In this document: one piece after another, positions 15,400-28,900 of the stretch | Numbering within the stretch: position 1 is the first letter of the stretch | Layout of the letters: every line of letters begins with the position of its first letter | Assembly: GCA_029961685.1 (NCBI GenBank) | Contig: JARWKL010000002.1 | Location: 25,326,908-25,390,907 of the forward strand | DNA: 64,000 bases | Source of the DNA: Aristolochia californica | Lineage: Eukaryota; Streptophyta; Magnoliopsida; Piperales; Aristolochiaceae | Direction: 5' to 3' | Program-made: the position numbers and the translations under genes | Notes under the pieces: generated by a model | Told to the model about the DNA's origin: nothing | Databases searched by the model: none | The model's input: only the letters and a program-made list of their open reading frames with translations

Positions 15400-18300
15400 T
15401 TATAAGAAATGGACTTCTAACTGATCCTAACATGCTTTAAGTGTGGTGGATATGCATGCCAAAAACATGTTGAGGATGCAAGTGGACCTAATGATCGAAA
15501 AATTTCAAGGAGTAGAAAAAATCAAATTCTCAAGTGGTTGGATATTTACCAGAGCCAAACAACCTACTTTTTGCCTATCCTTAAAAATCACAGATACTTT
15601 TTGGAACTATCTCTCTCAGCATGTGTGCATTTCCATTTTGAATGTTCAAATTTGTTTTCATTTCCAAACTTGAGTTTTCACTCTCCCATTTTTCTCGTAA
15701 ACAAAAAAGATATAAGGCATAACAAAATAAAAATTTTAGAGTTCATGTATGGAAAAAAAAATTTTAATTATTTCAGGCACTAAAAATGAACTCCAAGGTT
15801 TATTTATCCAAGTTTGGGAAATTCCACTAGTACAAGACCTAATAATAAGCTTGGTGGAATTTTATAAGAAAGGGACTTTTAACTGATCCTAACATGCTTT
15901 AAGTGTGGTGGATATGCATGCTAGAAACATGTTGAGGATGCAAGCGGACCTAATGATCGAAAATTTTCAAGGAGTAGAAAAAATCAAATTCTCAAGTGGT
16001 TGGATACTTACCAGAGCCAAACAACCCACTTTTTGCCTATCCTTAAAAATCACAGATACTTGTTGGAACTATCTCTCTGAGCATGTGTGCATTTCCATTT
16101 TGGATGTTCAAATTTGTTTTCATATCATAACTTGAGTTTTCACTCTCCCATTTTTCTCGTAAACAACAAAGATATAAGGCATAACAAAATGAAAATTTTA
16201 GAGTTCATGTATGCAAAAAAAAATTTTAAATTATTTCCCGCACTAAAAATGAACTCCAAGGTTTTGTTATCCAAGTTTGGGAAATTCCAATAGTACAAAC
16301 CCTAATAATAAGCTTGGTGGAATTTTATAGGAAAGGGACTTTTAACTGATCCTAAAATGTTTAAGTGTGGTGGATATGCATGCCAGAAACATGTTGAGGA
16401 TGCAAACGGACCTAATGATCGAAAAATTTCAAGGAGTAGAAAAAATCAAATTCTCAAGTGGTTGCATATTTACCAGAGGCAAGCAACCCACTTTTTACCT
16501 ATCCTTAAAAATCACAGAAACTTTTTGGAACTATCTCTCTCAGCATTTGTGCATTTCACTTTTTGACGTTCAAATTTGTTTTCAGATCCAAACTTCAGTT
16601 TTCACTCTCCCATTTTTCTCCTACACAAAAAAGATAGAAGGCATAACAAAATGAAAATTTTAGAGTTCATGCACGCAAAAAGAATTTGAAAATTATTTCA
16701 CGCACTAAAAATGAACTACAAGGTTTTGTTATCCATGTTTGGGAAATTCCACTAGTTCAACCCCTAATAATAAGCTTGGTAAAATTTTATAAGAAAGGCA
16801 CTTCTAACTGATCCTAACATGCTTTAAGTGTGGTGGATATGCATGCCAAAAACATGTTGAGGATGCAAGTGGACCTAATGATCCAAAAATTTCAAGGAGT
16901 AGAAAAAATCAAATTCTCAAGTGGTTGGATACTTACCAGAGGCAAACAACCCACTTTTTGCTTATCCATAAAAATCACAGATACTTTTTGGAACTATCTC
17001 TCTCAGCATGTGTGCATTTCCAATTTGGATGTTCAAATTTGTTTTCATATCCAAACTTGAGTTTTCACTCTTCCATTTTTCTCGTAAACAAAAAAGATAT
17101 AAGGCATAACAAAATGAAAATTTTACAGTTCATGTATGCAAAAAAAAAAATTTCAATTATTTCCCGCACTAAAAATGAACTCCAAGGTTTTCTTATCCAA
17201 GTTTGGGAAATTCCACTAGTACAAGCCCTAATAATAAGCTTGGTGGAATTTTATAGGAAAGGGACTTTTAACTGATCCTAACATGCTTTAAGTGTGGTGG
17301 ATATGCATGCTAGAAACATGTTGAGGATGCAAGCGGACCTAATGATCGAAAAAATTCGAGTAGAAAAAATCAAATTCTCAAGTGGTTGCATATTTACCAG
17401 AGGCAAGCAACCCACTTTTTGCCTATACTTAAAAATCATAGAAAATTTTTGGAACTATCTCTCTCAGCATTTGTGCATTTCACTTTTTGACGTTCAAATT
17501 TGTTTTCAGATCCAAACTTCAGTTTTCACTCTCGTATTTTTCTCCTAAACAAAAAAGATAGAAGGCATAACAAAATGAAAATTTTAGAGTTCGTGTACGC
17601 AAAAAGAATTTGAAAATTATTTCACGCACTAAAAAAGAACTCCAAGGTTTTGTTATCCATGTTTGGGAAATTCCACTAGTTCAACCCCTAATAATAAGCT
17701 TGGTAAAATTTTATAAGAAAGGGACTTCTAACTGATGCTAACATGCTTTAAGTGTGGTGGATATGCATGCCAAAAACATGTTGAGGATGCAAGTGGACCT
17801 AATGATCCAAATATTTCAAGGACCAGGAAAAATCAAATTCTCAAGTGGTTGGATATTTACCAGAGCCAAACAACCCACTTTTTGCCTATCCTTAAAAATC
17901 ACAGATACTTTTTGGAACTATCTCTCTCAGCATGTGTGCATTTCCATTTTGGATGTTCAAATTTGTTTTCATATCATAACTTGAGTTTTCACTCTCCCAT
18001 TTTTCTCGTAAACAACAAAGATATAAGGCATAACAAAATGAAAATTTTAGAGTTCATGTATGCAAAAAAAAATTTTAAATTATTTCCCGCACTAAAAATG
18101 AACTCCAAGGTTTTGTTATCCAAGTTTGGGAAATTCCACTAGTACAAACCCTAATAATAAGCTTGGTGGAATTTTATAGGAAAGGGACTTTTAACTGATC
18201 CTAAAATGTTTAAGTGTGGTGGATATGCATGCCAGAAACATGTTGAGGATGCAAGCGGACCTAATGATCGAAAAAATTCAAGGAGTAGAAAAAATCAAAT

Positions 18301-19900
18301 TCTCAAGTGGTTTCATATTTACCAGAGGCAAGCAACCCACTTTTTGCCTATCCTTAAAAATCACAGAAACTTTTTGGAACTATCTCTCTCAGCATTTTTG
18401 CTTTTCACTTTTTGACATTCAAATTTGTTTTCAGATCCAAACTTCAGTTTTCACTCTCCCATTTTTCTCCTAAACAAATAAGATAGAAGGCATAACAAAA
18501 TGAAAATTTTAGAGTTCATGTACGCAAAAATAATTTGAAAATTATTTCACGCACTAAAAATAAACTCCATGGTTTTGTTATCCATGTTTGGGAAATTCCA
18601 CTAGTACAACCCCTAATAATAAGCTTGGTGGAATTTTATAGGAAAGGGACCTTTAACTGATCCTAACATGCTTTAAGAGTGGTGGATATGTATGTTAGAA
18701 ACATATTGAGGATGCAAGTGGACCTAATGATCGAAAAATTTCAAGGAGTAGAAAAAATCAAATTCTCAAGTGGTTTCATATTTACTAGAGGCAAGCAACC
18801 TACTTTTTGCCTATCCATAAAAATCACAAAAACTTTTTGGAACAATCTCTCTCAGCATTTGTGCTTTTCACTTTTTGACGTTCAAATTTGTTTTCAGATC
18901 CAAACTTCAATTTTCACTCTCGCATTTTTCTCCTAAAAAAAAAAAAGATAGAAGGCATAATAAAATGAAAATTTTAGAGTTCATGTATGCAAAAATAATT
19001 TGAAAATTATTTCACGCACTAAAAATGAACTCCAAGGTTTTGTTATCCATGTTTAGGAAATTCCACTAGTTCAACCCCTAATAATAAGCTTGGTAAAATT
19101 TTATAAGAAAGTGACTTCTAACTGATCCTAACATGCTTTAAGTGTGGTGGATATGCATGCAAAAAATATGTTGAGGATGCAAGTGGACCTAATGATCCAA
19201 AAATTTCAAGGAGTTGAAAAAATCAAATTCTCAAGTGGTTGGATATTTACCAGAGCCAAACAACCCACTTTTTGCCTATCCTTAAAAATCACAGATACTT
19301 TTTGGAACGGTCTCTCTCAGCATGTGTGCATTTCCAGTTTGGATGTTCAAGTTTGTTTTCATTTCCAAACTTGACTTTTCACTCTCCCATTTTTCTTGTA
19401 AACAAAAAATATATAAGGCATAACAAAATGAAAATTTTAGAGTTCATGTATGCAAAAAAAATTTAAAAATTATTTCACGCACTAAAAATGAACTCCAAGG
19501 TTTTGTTATCCAAGTTTAGGAAATTCCACTAGTACAAGCCCTAATAATAAGCTTGGTGGAATTTTATAGGAAAGGGACTTTTAACTGATCCTAACATGCT
19601 TTAAGTGTGGTGGATATGCATGCCAGAAACATGTTGAGGATGCAAGCGGACCTAATGATCGAAAATTTTCAAGGAGCAGAAAAATTCAAATTCTCAAGTG
19701 GTTGCATATTTACCAGAGGCAAGCAACCCACTTTTTGCCTATCCTTAAAAATCACAGAAACTTTTTGGAACTATCTCTCTCAGCATTTGTGCATTTTACT
19801 TTTTGACGTGCAAATTTGTTTTCAGATCCAAACTTCAGTTTTCACTCTCCCATTTTTCTCCTAACCATAAAAGATAGAAGGCTGAACAAATTGAAAACTT
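15400..19900. repeat. Higher-order satellite block with alternating A and B monomers
   Basis: Two monomer types alternate. Type A has 'cagcatgtgtgcatttcc'. Type B has 'ggttgcatatttaccagagg' and 'catttcactttttgac'. The A-type monomers start near 15,443, 15,905, 16,830, 17,754 and 19,144, and the B-type near 16,367, 17,294, 18,216, 18,679 and 19,607. Stretches 1,849 bp apart (for example around 16,160-16,380 and 18,010-18,230) are nearly identical, including a rare 'cctaaaatgtttaag' variant. This indicates amplification in dimeric or tetrameric units. Confidence 0.75.
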
Positions 19901-22900
19901 TAGAGTTCATGTATGCAAAAAAAATTTGAAAATTATTTCACGCACTAAAAATAAACTCCATGGTTTTGTTATCCATGTTTGGGAAATTTCACTAGTACAA
20001 CCCTAATAATAAGCTTGGTGGAATTTTATAGGAAAGGGACTTTTAACTGATCCTAACATGCTTTAAGAGTGGTGGATATGTATGCCAGAAACATGTTGAG
20101 GATGCAACTGGACCTAATGATCAAAAATTTTCAAGGAGTAGAAAAAATCAAATTCTCAAGTGGTTGGATAATTTACCAGAGCCGAACAACCCACTTTTTG
20201 CCTATCCTTAAAAATCACAGATACTTTTTGGAACTATCTCTCTCAGCATGTGTGCATTTCTATTTTGGATGTTCAAATTTTTTTTCATATCCAAACTTGT
20301 GTTTTAACTCTCCCATTTTTCTCGTAAACAAAAAAGATATAATGCATAACAAAATGAAAATTTTAGAGTTCATGTATGCAAAAAAAATTTGAAAATTATT
20401 TCACGCACTAAAAATGAACTCCAAGATCTTGTTATCCAAGTTTGGGAAATTCCACTAGTACAACTCTTAATAATAATCTTGGTGGAATTTTATAGGAAAT
20501 GGACTTTTAACTGATCCTAACATGCTTTAAGTGTGGTGGATATGCATGCCAGAAACATGATGAGGATGCAAGTAGACCTAATGATCGAAAAATATCAAGG
20601 AGTAGAAAAAATCAAATTCTCAAGTGGTTGGATATTTACCAGAGCCAAGCAACCCACTTTTTGCCTATCCTTAAAAATCATAGAATCTTTTTGGAACTAT
20701 CTCTCTCAGCATCTGTGAATTTCCGTTTTTTATGTTCAAATTTGTTTTCAGATCCAAACTTGAGTTTTCACTCTCCCATTTTTCACCTAACCAAAAAAGA
20801 TATAAGGCATAACAAAATGAAAATTTAAGAGTTCATGTATGCAAAAAAAATTTAAAATTTTTTTCACGCACTAAAAATAGTCTCCATGGTTTTGTTATCC
20901 ATGTTTGGGAAATTCCACTAGTACAACCCCTAATAATAAGCTTGGTTGAATTTTAAAGGAAAGGGACTTCTAACTGATCCTAACATGCTTTAAGTGTGGT
21001 GGATATGCATGCCAGAAACATGTTGAGGATGCAAGTGGACCTAATGATCCAAAAATTTCAAGGAATAGAAAAAATCAAATTGTTAAGTGGTTGGATATTT
21101 ACCAGAGCTAAACAACCCACTTTTTGCCTATCCTTAAAAATCACTGATACGTTTTGGAACTATCTCTCTCTTGATTTGTGCATTTCCAATTTGGATGTTC
21201 AAATTTGTTTTCAGATCCAAAATTGAGTTTTCACTATTCCAATTTTCTAGTAAACAAAAAAATTTTCAGGCATAACAAAATGAAAATTTTAGAGTTCACG
21301 TATGCAAAAAGAATTTGAAAATTATTTCACGCACTAAAAACGAACTCCAAGGTTTTGTTATCCATGTTTGGGAAACTCCACTAGTACAACCCCTAATAGT
21401 AAGCTTGGTGAAATTTTATTGGAAAGGGACTTCTAACTTATCCTAACATGCTTTAAGTGTGGTGGATATGCATGCCAAAAACATGTTGAGGATGCAAGTG
21501 GACCTAATGATCCAAAAATTTCAAGGAGTAGAAACAATCAAATTCTCAAGTGGATGGATATTTACCAGAGCCAAACAACCCACTCATTGCCTATCCTTAA
21601 AAATCACAAATACGTTTTGGAACTATCTCTCTCAGCATTTGTGCCTTTCCATTTTGGTTGTTCAAATTTGTTTTCAGATCCCAAATTGGGTTTTCACTCT
21701 CGCATTTTTCTCGTAAAAAGAAAACATATTAAACATAACAAAATGAAAATTTTAGAGTTCATGTATGCAAAAAGAATTTGAAAATTATTTCACGCACTAA
21801 AAATGAACTCCAAGGTTTTGTTATCCATGTATGGGAAATTCCTCTAGTACAACCCCTAATAATAAGCTTGGTGGAATTTTATAGGAAAGGGACTTCTAAC
21901 TGATCCTAACATGCTTTAAGTGTGGTGGATATGCATGCCAGAAACATGTTGAGGTTGCAAGTGGACCAAATGATCCAAAAATTTCAAGGAGTAGAAAAAA
22001 TCAAATTCTCAAGTGGTTGGATATTTACCAGAGGCAAACAACCCACTTTTTGGCTATCCTTAAAAATCACAGATACTTTTTGGAACTATCTCTCTCATCA
22101 TATGTGCATTTCCTTTTTGGATGTTCAAATTTGTTTTCATATCCAAACTTGAGTTTTCACTCTCCCATTTTTCTCGTAAAAAAAAAAAAGATATAAGGCA
22201 TAACAAAATGAAAATTTTAGAGTTCATGTATGGAAAAAAAATTTGAAAATTATTTCACGCACTAAAAATGAACTCCAAGGTTTTGTTATCCAAGTTTGGG
22301 AAATTCTACTAGTACAACCCCTAATAATAAGCTAGGTGGAATTTTATAGGAAAGGGACTTCTAACTGATCCTAACTTGCTTAAGTGTGGTGGATATGCAT
22401 GCCAGAAACATGTTGAGGATGCAAGTGGACCTAATGATCGTAGAAAAAATCAAATTCCCAAGTGGTTGGATATTTACCAGAGCCAAACAACCCACTTTTT
22501 GCCTATCCTTAAAAATCACAGATACTTTTTGGAAGAATCTCTCTCAACAATTGTGCATTTCCATTTTGGATGTTCAAATTTTTTTTCCGATCCAAACTTG
22601 AGTTTTCACTCTCCCATTTTTCTCGTAAACAAAAAAGACATAAGGCATAAGAAAATTAAAATTTTAGAGTTCATGTACGCGAAAAGAAATTGAAAATTAT
22701 TTCACGCACTAAAAATGAACTCGAAGGTTTTGTTATCCATGTTTGGAGAATTCCACTAGTACAACCCCTTATAATAAGGTTCGTAAATTTTTGTAGGAAA
22801 GGGACTTCTAACTGATCCTAACTTGCTTTAAGTGTCGTGCATATGCACTCTAGAAACATGTTGAGGACGCAAGTGGACCTAATGATCTAAAAATTTCAAG

Positions 22901-25900
22901 GAGTAGTAAAAATCATATTTTCAAGTGGTTGGATACTTACCAGAGCCAAACAACCACTTTATGCCTATCCTTAAAAATCAGGGATACTTTTTGGAACTAT
23001 CTCTCTTGGCATTTGTCCATTTCCATTTGGGATGCTCATATTTGCTTTCTTATCCAAACTTGAGTTTTCACTCTCCCATTTTTCTCATAAACAAAAAAGA
23101 TAAGGCATAACAAAATGAAAATTTTTGAGATCATGTATGAGAAAAAAATTGAAAATTATTTCACGCACTAAAAATGAACTCCAAGGTTTTGTTATCCAAG
23201 TTTGGGAAATTCCACTAGTTCGACCCCTCATATTAAGCTTGCTGGTATTTTATAGGAAAGGGACTTTTAACTGATCCTAACATGCTTTAAGTGTGGTGGA
23301 TACGTATGCCAGAAACATGTTGAGGATGCAAGAAGACCTAATGATCGAAAACTTTCAAGGAGTAGAAAAAATCAAATTCTCAAGTGGTTGGATATTTACC
23401 AGAGCCAAGGAACCCACTTTTTGCCTATGATTAAAAATCACAGATACTTTTTGGAACTATCTCTCTCAACATTTGTGCATTTCCATTTTGGATGTTCAAA
23501 TTTGTTTTCAGATCCAAAGTTGAGTTTTCACTCTCCCATTTTTCTCCTAACCAAAAAAGATATAAGGCATTACAAAATGAAAATTTAAGAGTTCATGTAT
23601 GCAAAAAAAAATTTGAAAATTATTTCGCGCACTAAAAATAAACTCCATGGTTTTGTTATCCATGTTTGGGAAATTCCACTAGTACAACCCCTAATAATAA
23701 GCTTGGTAGAATTTTATAGGAAAGGGACTTCTAACTGATCCTAACATGCTTTAAGTGTGGTGGATATGCATGCCAGAAACGTGTTGAGGATGCAAGTGGA
23801 CCTAATGATCCAAAAATTTCAAGGAATATAAAAAATCAAATTCTCAAGTGGTTGGATATTTACCAGACCCAAACAACCCACTGTTTGTCTATCCTTAAAA
23901 ATCACAGATACTTTTTGGAACTATCTCTCTCAGCATTTGTGCATTTCCATTTCGGATGTTCAAATTTGTTTTTATATCCAAACTTGAGTTTTCACCCTCC
24001 CATTTTTCTTGTAAACAAAAAAGATATAAGGCATAACAAAATGAAAATTTTAGAGTTCATGTTTGCAAAAAAAAATTGAAAATTATTTCCCGCACTAAAA
24101 ATGAATTCCAAGGTTTTGTTATCCAAGTTTGGGAAATTCTACTAGTACAACCCGTAATAATAAGCTTGGTGGAATTTTATAGGAAAGGGACTTCTAACTA
24201 ATCCTAACTTGCTTAAGTGTGGTGGATATGCATGCCAGAAACATGTTGAGGATGCAAGTGAACCTAATGATCCAAAAATTTCAAGAAGTAGAAAAAATCA
24301 AATTCTCAAGTGGTTGGATATTTACCAGAGCCAAACAACCCACTTTTTGCCTATCCTTGAAAATCACATATACTTTTTGGAAGAATCTCTCTCAGCATTT
24401 GTGCATTTACATTTTGGATGTTCAAATTTGTTTTCAGATCCAAACTTGAGTTTTCACTCTCCCATTTTTCTCGTAAACAAAAAAGATATAAGGCATAAGA
24501 AAATTAAAATTTTAGAGTTCATGTACGCGAAAAGAATTTGAAAATTATTTCACGCTCTAAAAATGAACCCCAAGGTTTTGGTATCCATGTTTGGAAAATT
24601 CCACTAGTAAAACCCCTTATAATAAGGTTCGTAAAATATTATAGGAAAGGGTCTTCTAACTGATGCTAACATGCTTTAAGTGTCGTGGATATGCACTCCG
24701 CAAACATGTTGAGGACGCAAGTCGACCTAATGATCTAAAAATTTCAAGTAGTAAAAATCAAATTTTCAAGTGGTTGGATATTTACCAGAGCCAAACAACC
24801 ACTTTATCCCTATCCTTAAAAATCAGATATACTTTTTGGAACTATCTCTCTCAGCATTTGTGTATTTGCATTTGGGATGTTCAAATTTGTTTTCTTATCC
24901 AAACTTGAGTTTTCACTCTCCCATTTTTCTCGTAAACAAAAAAGATATAAGGCATAACAAAATGAAAATTTTAGAGATCATGTACGCAAAAAAAATTGAA
25001 AATTATTCCACGCACTAAAAATGAACTCCGAGGTTTTGTTATCCAAGTTTGGGAAATTCCACTAGTACAACCCCTAATATTAAGCTTGGTGGAATTTTAT
25101 AGGAAAGGGATTTTTAACTGATCCTAACATTCTTTAAGTGTGGTGGATATGTATGCTTGAAACATGTTGAGGATGCAAGAGGACCTAATGATGGAAAAAT
25201 TTCAAAGAGTAGAAAAAATCAAATTCTCAAGTGGTTGGATATTTACCAGAGCCAAGCAACCCACTTTTTGCCTATCATTAAAAATCACAGATACTTTTTG
25301 GAACTATCTCTCTCAACATTTGTGGATTTCCATTTTGGATGGTCAAATTTGTTTTCAGATCCAAAGTTGAGTTTTCACTCTCCCATTTTTCTCCTAACCA
25401 AAAAAGATATGAGGCATTACAAAATGAAAATTTAAGAGTTCATGAATGCAAAAAAAAATTGAAAATTATTTCACGCACTAAAAATAAACTCCTTGGTTTT
25501 GTTATCCATGTTTGGGAAATTCCACTAATAAAACCCCTAATAATAAGCTTGGTAGAATTTTATAGGAAAGGGACTTCTAACTGATCCTAACATGCTTTAA
25601 GTGTGGTGGATATGCATGCCAGAAACATGTTGAGGATGCAAGTGGACCTAATGATCTAAAAATTTCAAGGAATAGAAAAAATCAAATTCTCAAATGGTTG
25701 GATATTTACCTGAGCCAAACGACCTACTTTTTGCCTATCCCTAAAAATCACTGATACGTTTTGGAACTATCTCTCTCTCTATTTGTGCCTTTCCATTTTG
25801 GATGTTCAAATTTGTTTTCAGATCCAAAATTGAGTTTTCACTCTTCCATTTTTCTCATAACCAAAAAGATATCAGGCATAACAAAATGAAAATTTTAGAG

Positions 25901-28900
25901 TTCATGTATGCAAAAAGAATTTGAAACTTATTTCACGCACTAATAATGAACTCCAAGGGTTTTTTATCCATGTTTAGGAAATTCCACTAGTACCCTAATA
26001 ATAAGCTTGGAGGAATTTTATAGGAAAGGGACTTCTAACTGATCCAAATATGCTTTAAGTATGGTGGATATGCATGCGAGAAACAAGTTGAGGAAGCAAG
26101 TGGACCAAATGATCCAAAAATTTGAAGGAGTAGAAAAAATCAAATTGTCAAGTGGTTGGATATTTACCAGACCCAAACAACCCAATTTTTGCCTATCCTT
26201 AAAAATCACAGACACTTTTTGGAACTATCTCTCTCAGCATTTGTGCATTTCCATTTTGGATGTTCAAATTTGTTTTCAGATCCAAACTTGAGTTTTCACT
26301 CTCCCATTTTTATCGTAAACAAAAAAGATATAAGGCATAATAAAATGAAAATTTTAGAGTTCCTGTATACAAAAAAAATTTGAAAATTATTTCATGCACT
26401 AAAAATGAACTCCAAGGTTTTGTTATCCAAGTTTGGGAAATTCCACTAGTACAACCCCTAATAATAACCTTGGTGGAATTTTATAGAAAAGGGACTTCTA
26501 ATTGATCCTAACATGCTTTAAGTGTGGTGGATATGCATGCCAGGAACATGTTGAGGATGGAAGTGGACCAAATGATCGAAAATTTTCAAGGAGTAAAAAA
26601 AATGAAATTCTCAAGTGGTTGGATAATTACCAGAGCCAAACAACCCACTTTTTGCCAATCCTTAAAAATCACTGATACTTTTTGGAACTATCTCTCTCAG
26701 CATTTATGCATTTCCGTTTTAGATGTCCAAATTTGTTTTCAGATCCAAACTTGAGTTTTCACTCTCCTATTTTTCTTGTAAACAAAAAAGATATAAGGCA
26801 TAAAAAAATGAAAATTTTAGAGTTCATGAATGCAAATAGAATTTGAAAATTATTTCACGCACTAAAAATGAACTCCATGGTTTTGTTATCTATGTTTGGA
26901 AAATTCCACTAGTACAACCCCTAATAATAAGCTTGGTGGAATTTTATAGGAAAGGGACTTCTAACTGATCCAAGTATGCTTTAAGTGTGGTAGATATGCA
27001 TGCCAAAAACATGTTGTGGATGCAAGTGGACCTAATGATCCAAAAATTTCACGGAGTAGAAAAAATCAAATTCTCATGTGGTTGGATATTTACCAGAGCC
27101 AAACAACCTACTTTTTGCCTATCCTTAAAAATCACAGATACGTTTTGGAACTGTCTCTCTCTTGATTTGTGCATTTCCATTTTGGATGTTCAAATTTGTT
27201 TTCAGATCCAAAATTGAGTTTTCACTCTTTCATTTTTCTCGTGAACCAAAAAGATATCAGGCAAAACGAAATGAAAATTTTGGAGTTCTTGTATGCAAAA
27301 AGAATTAGAAAATTATTTCACACACTAAACATGAACTCCATGTTTTTGTTATCCTTGTTTGGGAAATTCCGCTAGTACAACCCCTAATAATAAGCTTGGT
27401 GGAATTTTATAGGAAGGGGACTTCTAACTGATCCAAACATGCTTTAAGTGTGGTGGATATGCATGCCAGAAACATATTGAGGATGCAAGTGGACCAAATG
27501 AGCCAAAAATTTCAAGGAGTAGAAAAAATCAAATTCTCAAGTGGTTGGATATTTACCAGAGCCAAACAACCATCTTTTTGCCTATCCTTAAAAATAACAG
27601 ATACTTTTTGGAACTATCTCACTCAGCATTTTGGCATTTCCATTTTGAATGTTCAAATTTTTTTTCCAATCCAAACTTAAGTTTTCACTCACCCATTTTT
27701 CTCGTAAACATAGAAGTTTTATGGCATAACAAAATGAAAATTTTAGAGTTCATGTATGCAAAAAAAAATTGAAAATTATTTCACGCACTAAAAACGAACT
27801 CCAAGGTTTTGTTATCCATGTTTGAGAAATTCCACTAGCACAACCCCTAATAATAAGCTTGGTGGAATTTTATTGGAAAGGGACTTCTTACTGATCCTAA
27901 CATGCTTCAAGTGTGGTGGATATGCATGCCAAAAACATGTTGAGGATGCAAGTGGACCTAATGATCCAAAAATTTCAAGGAGTAGAAAAAATCAAATTCT
28001 CAAGTGGTTGGATATTTACTTGAGCCAAACAACCCACTCTTTGCCTATCCTTAAAAATCACAGACACTTTTTGGAACTATCTCTCTCAGCAATTGTGCAT
28101 TTCCATTTTGGATGTTCAAATTTTTTTTCAGATCCAAACTTGAGTTTTCACTCTCCCATTTTTCTCGTAAGCAAAAAAGATATAGGCATCATAAAATAAA
28201 AATTTTAGAGTTCATGAATGCAAAAAAAATTTGAAAATTATTTCACGCACAAAAAACGAACTCCAAGGTTTTGTTATTCATATTTGGGAAATTCCACAGG
28301 ACAACTCCTAATAATAAGCTTGGTGGAATTTTATAGGAAAGGGGCTTCTAATTAATCTTATCGTGCTTCAAATGTGGTGGATATGCATGCCAGAAACAAG
28401 TTGAGGAAGCAAGTGGACCTAATGATCCAAAAATTTCAAGGAGTAACAAAAATCAAATTCTCAAGTGGTTGGATATTTACCACAGCCAAACAACCTACTT
28501 TTTGCCTGTCCTTAAAAATCACAGATACTTTTTTGAACTATCTCTCTCAGCAATTGTGCATTTCCATTTTGGATGTTTAAATTTGTTTTCGGATCCAAAC
28601 TTGAGTTTTCACTCTCCCTTTTATCTTGTAAAAATAAAAGATATAAGGCATAACAAAATGAAAATTTTAGAGATCATGTATGCAAAAAGAATTTGAAAAT
28701 TATTTCACGCACTAAAAATGAACTCCAAGGTGTTGTTATCCATGTTTGGGAAATTCCACTAGTACAACCCCTAATAATAAGCTTGGTGGAATTTTATAGG
28801 AAAGGGATTTCGAACTGATCCTAACATGCTTTAAGTGTGGTGGATAAGCATGCAAGAAACATGTTGAGAATGCAAGTGGACCTAATGATCCAAAAATTTC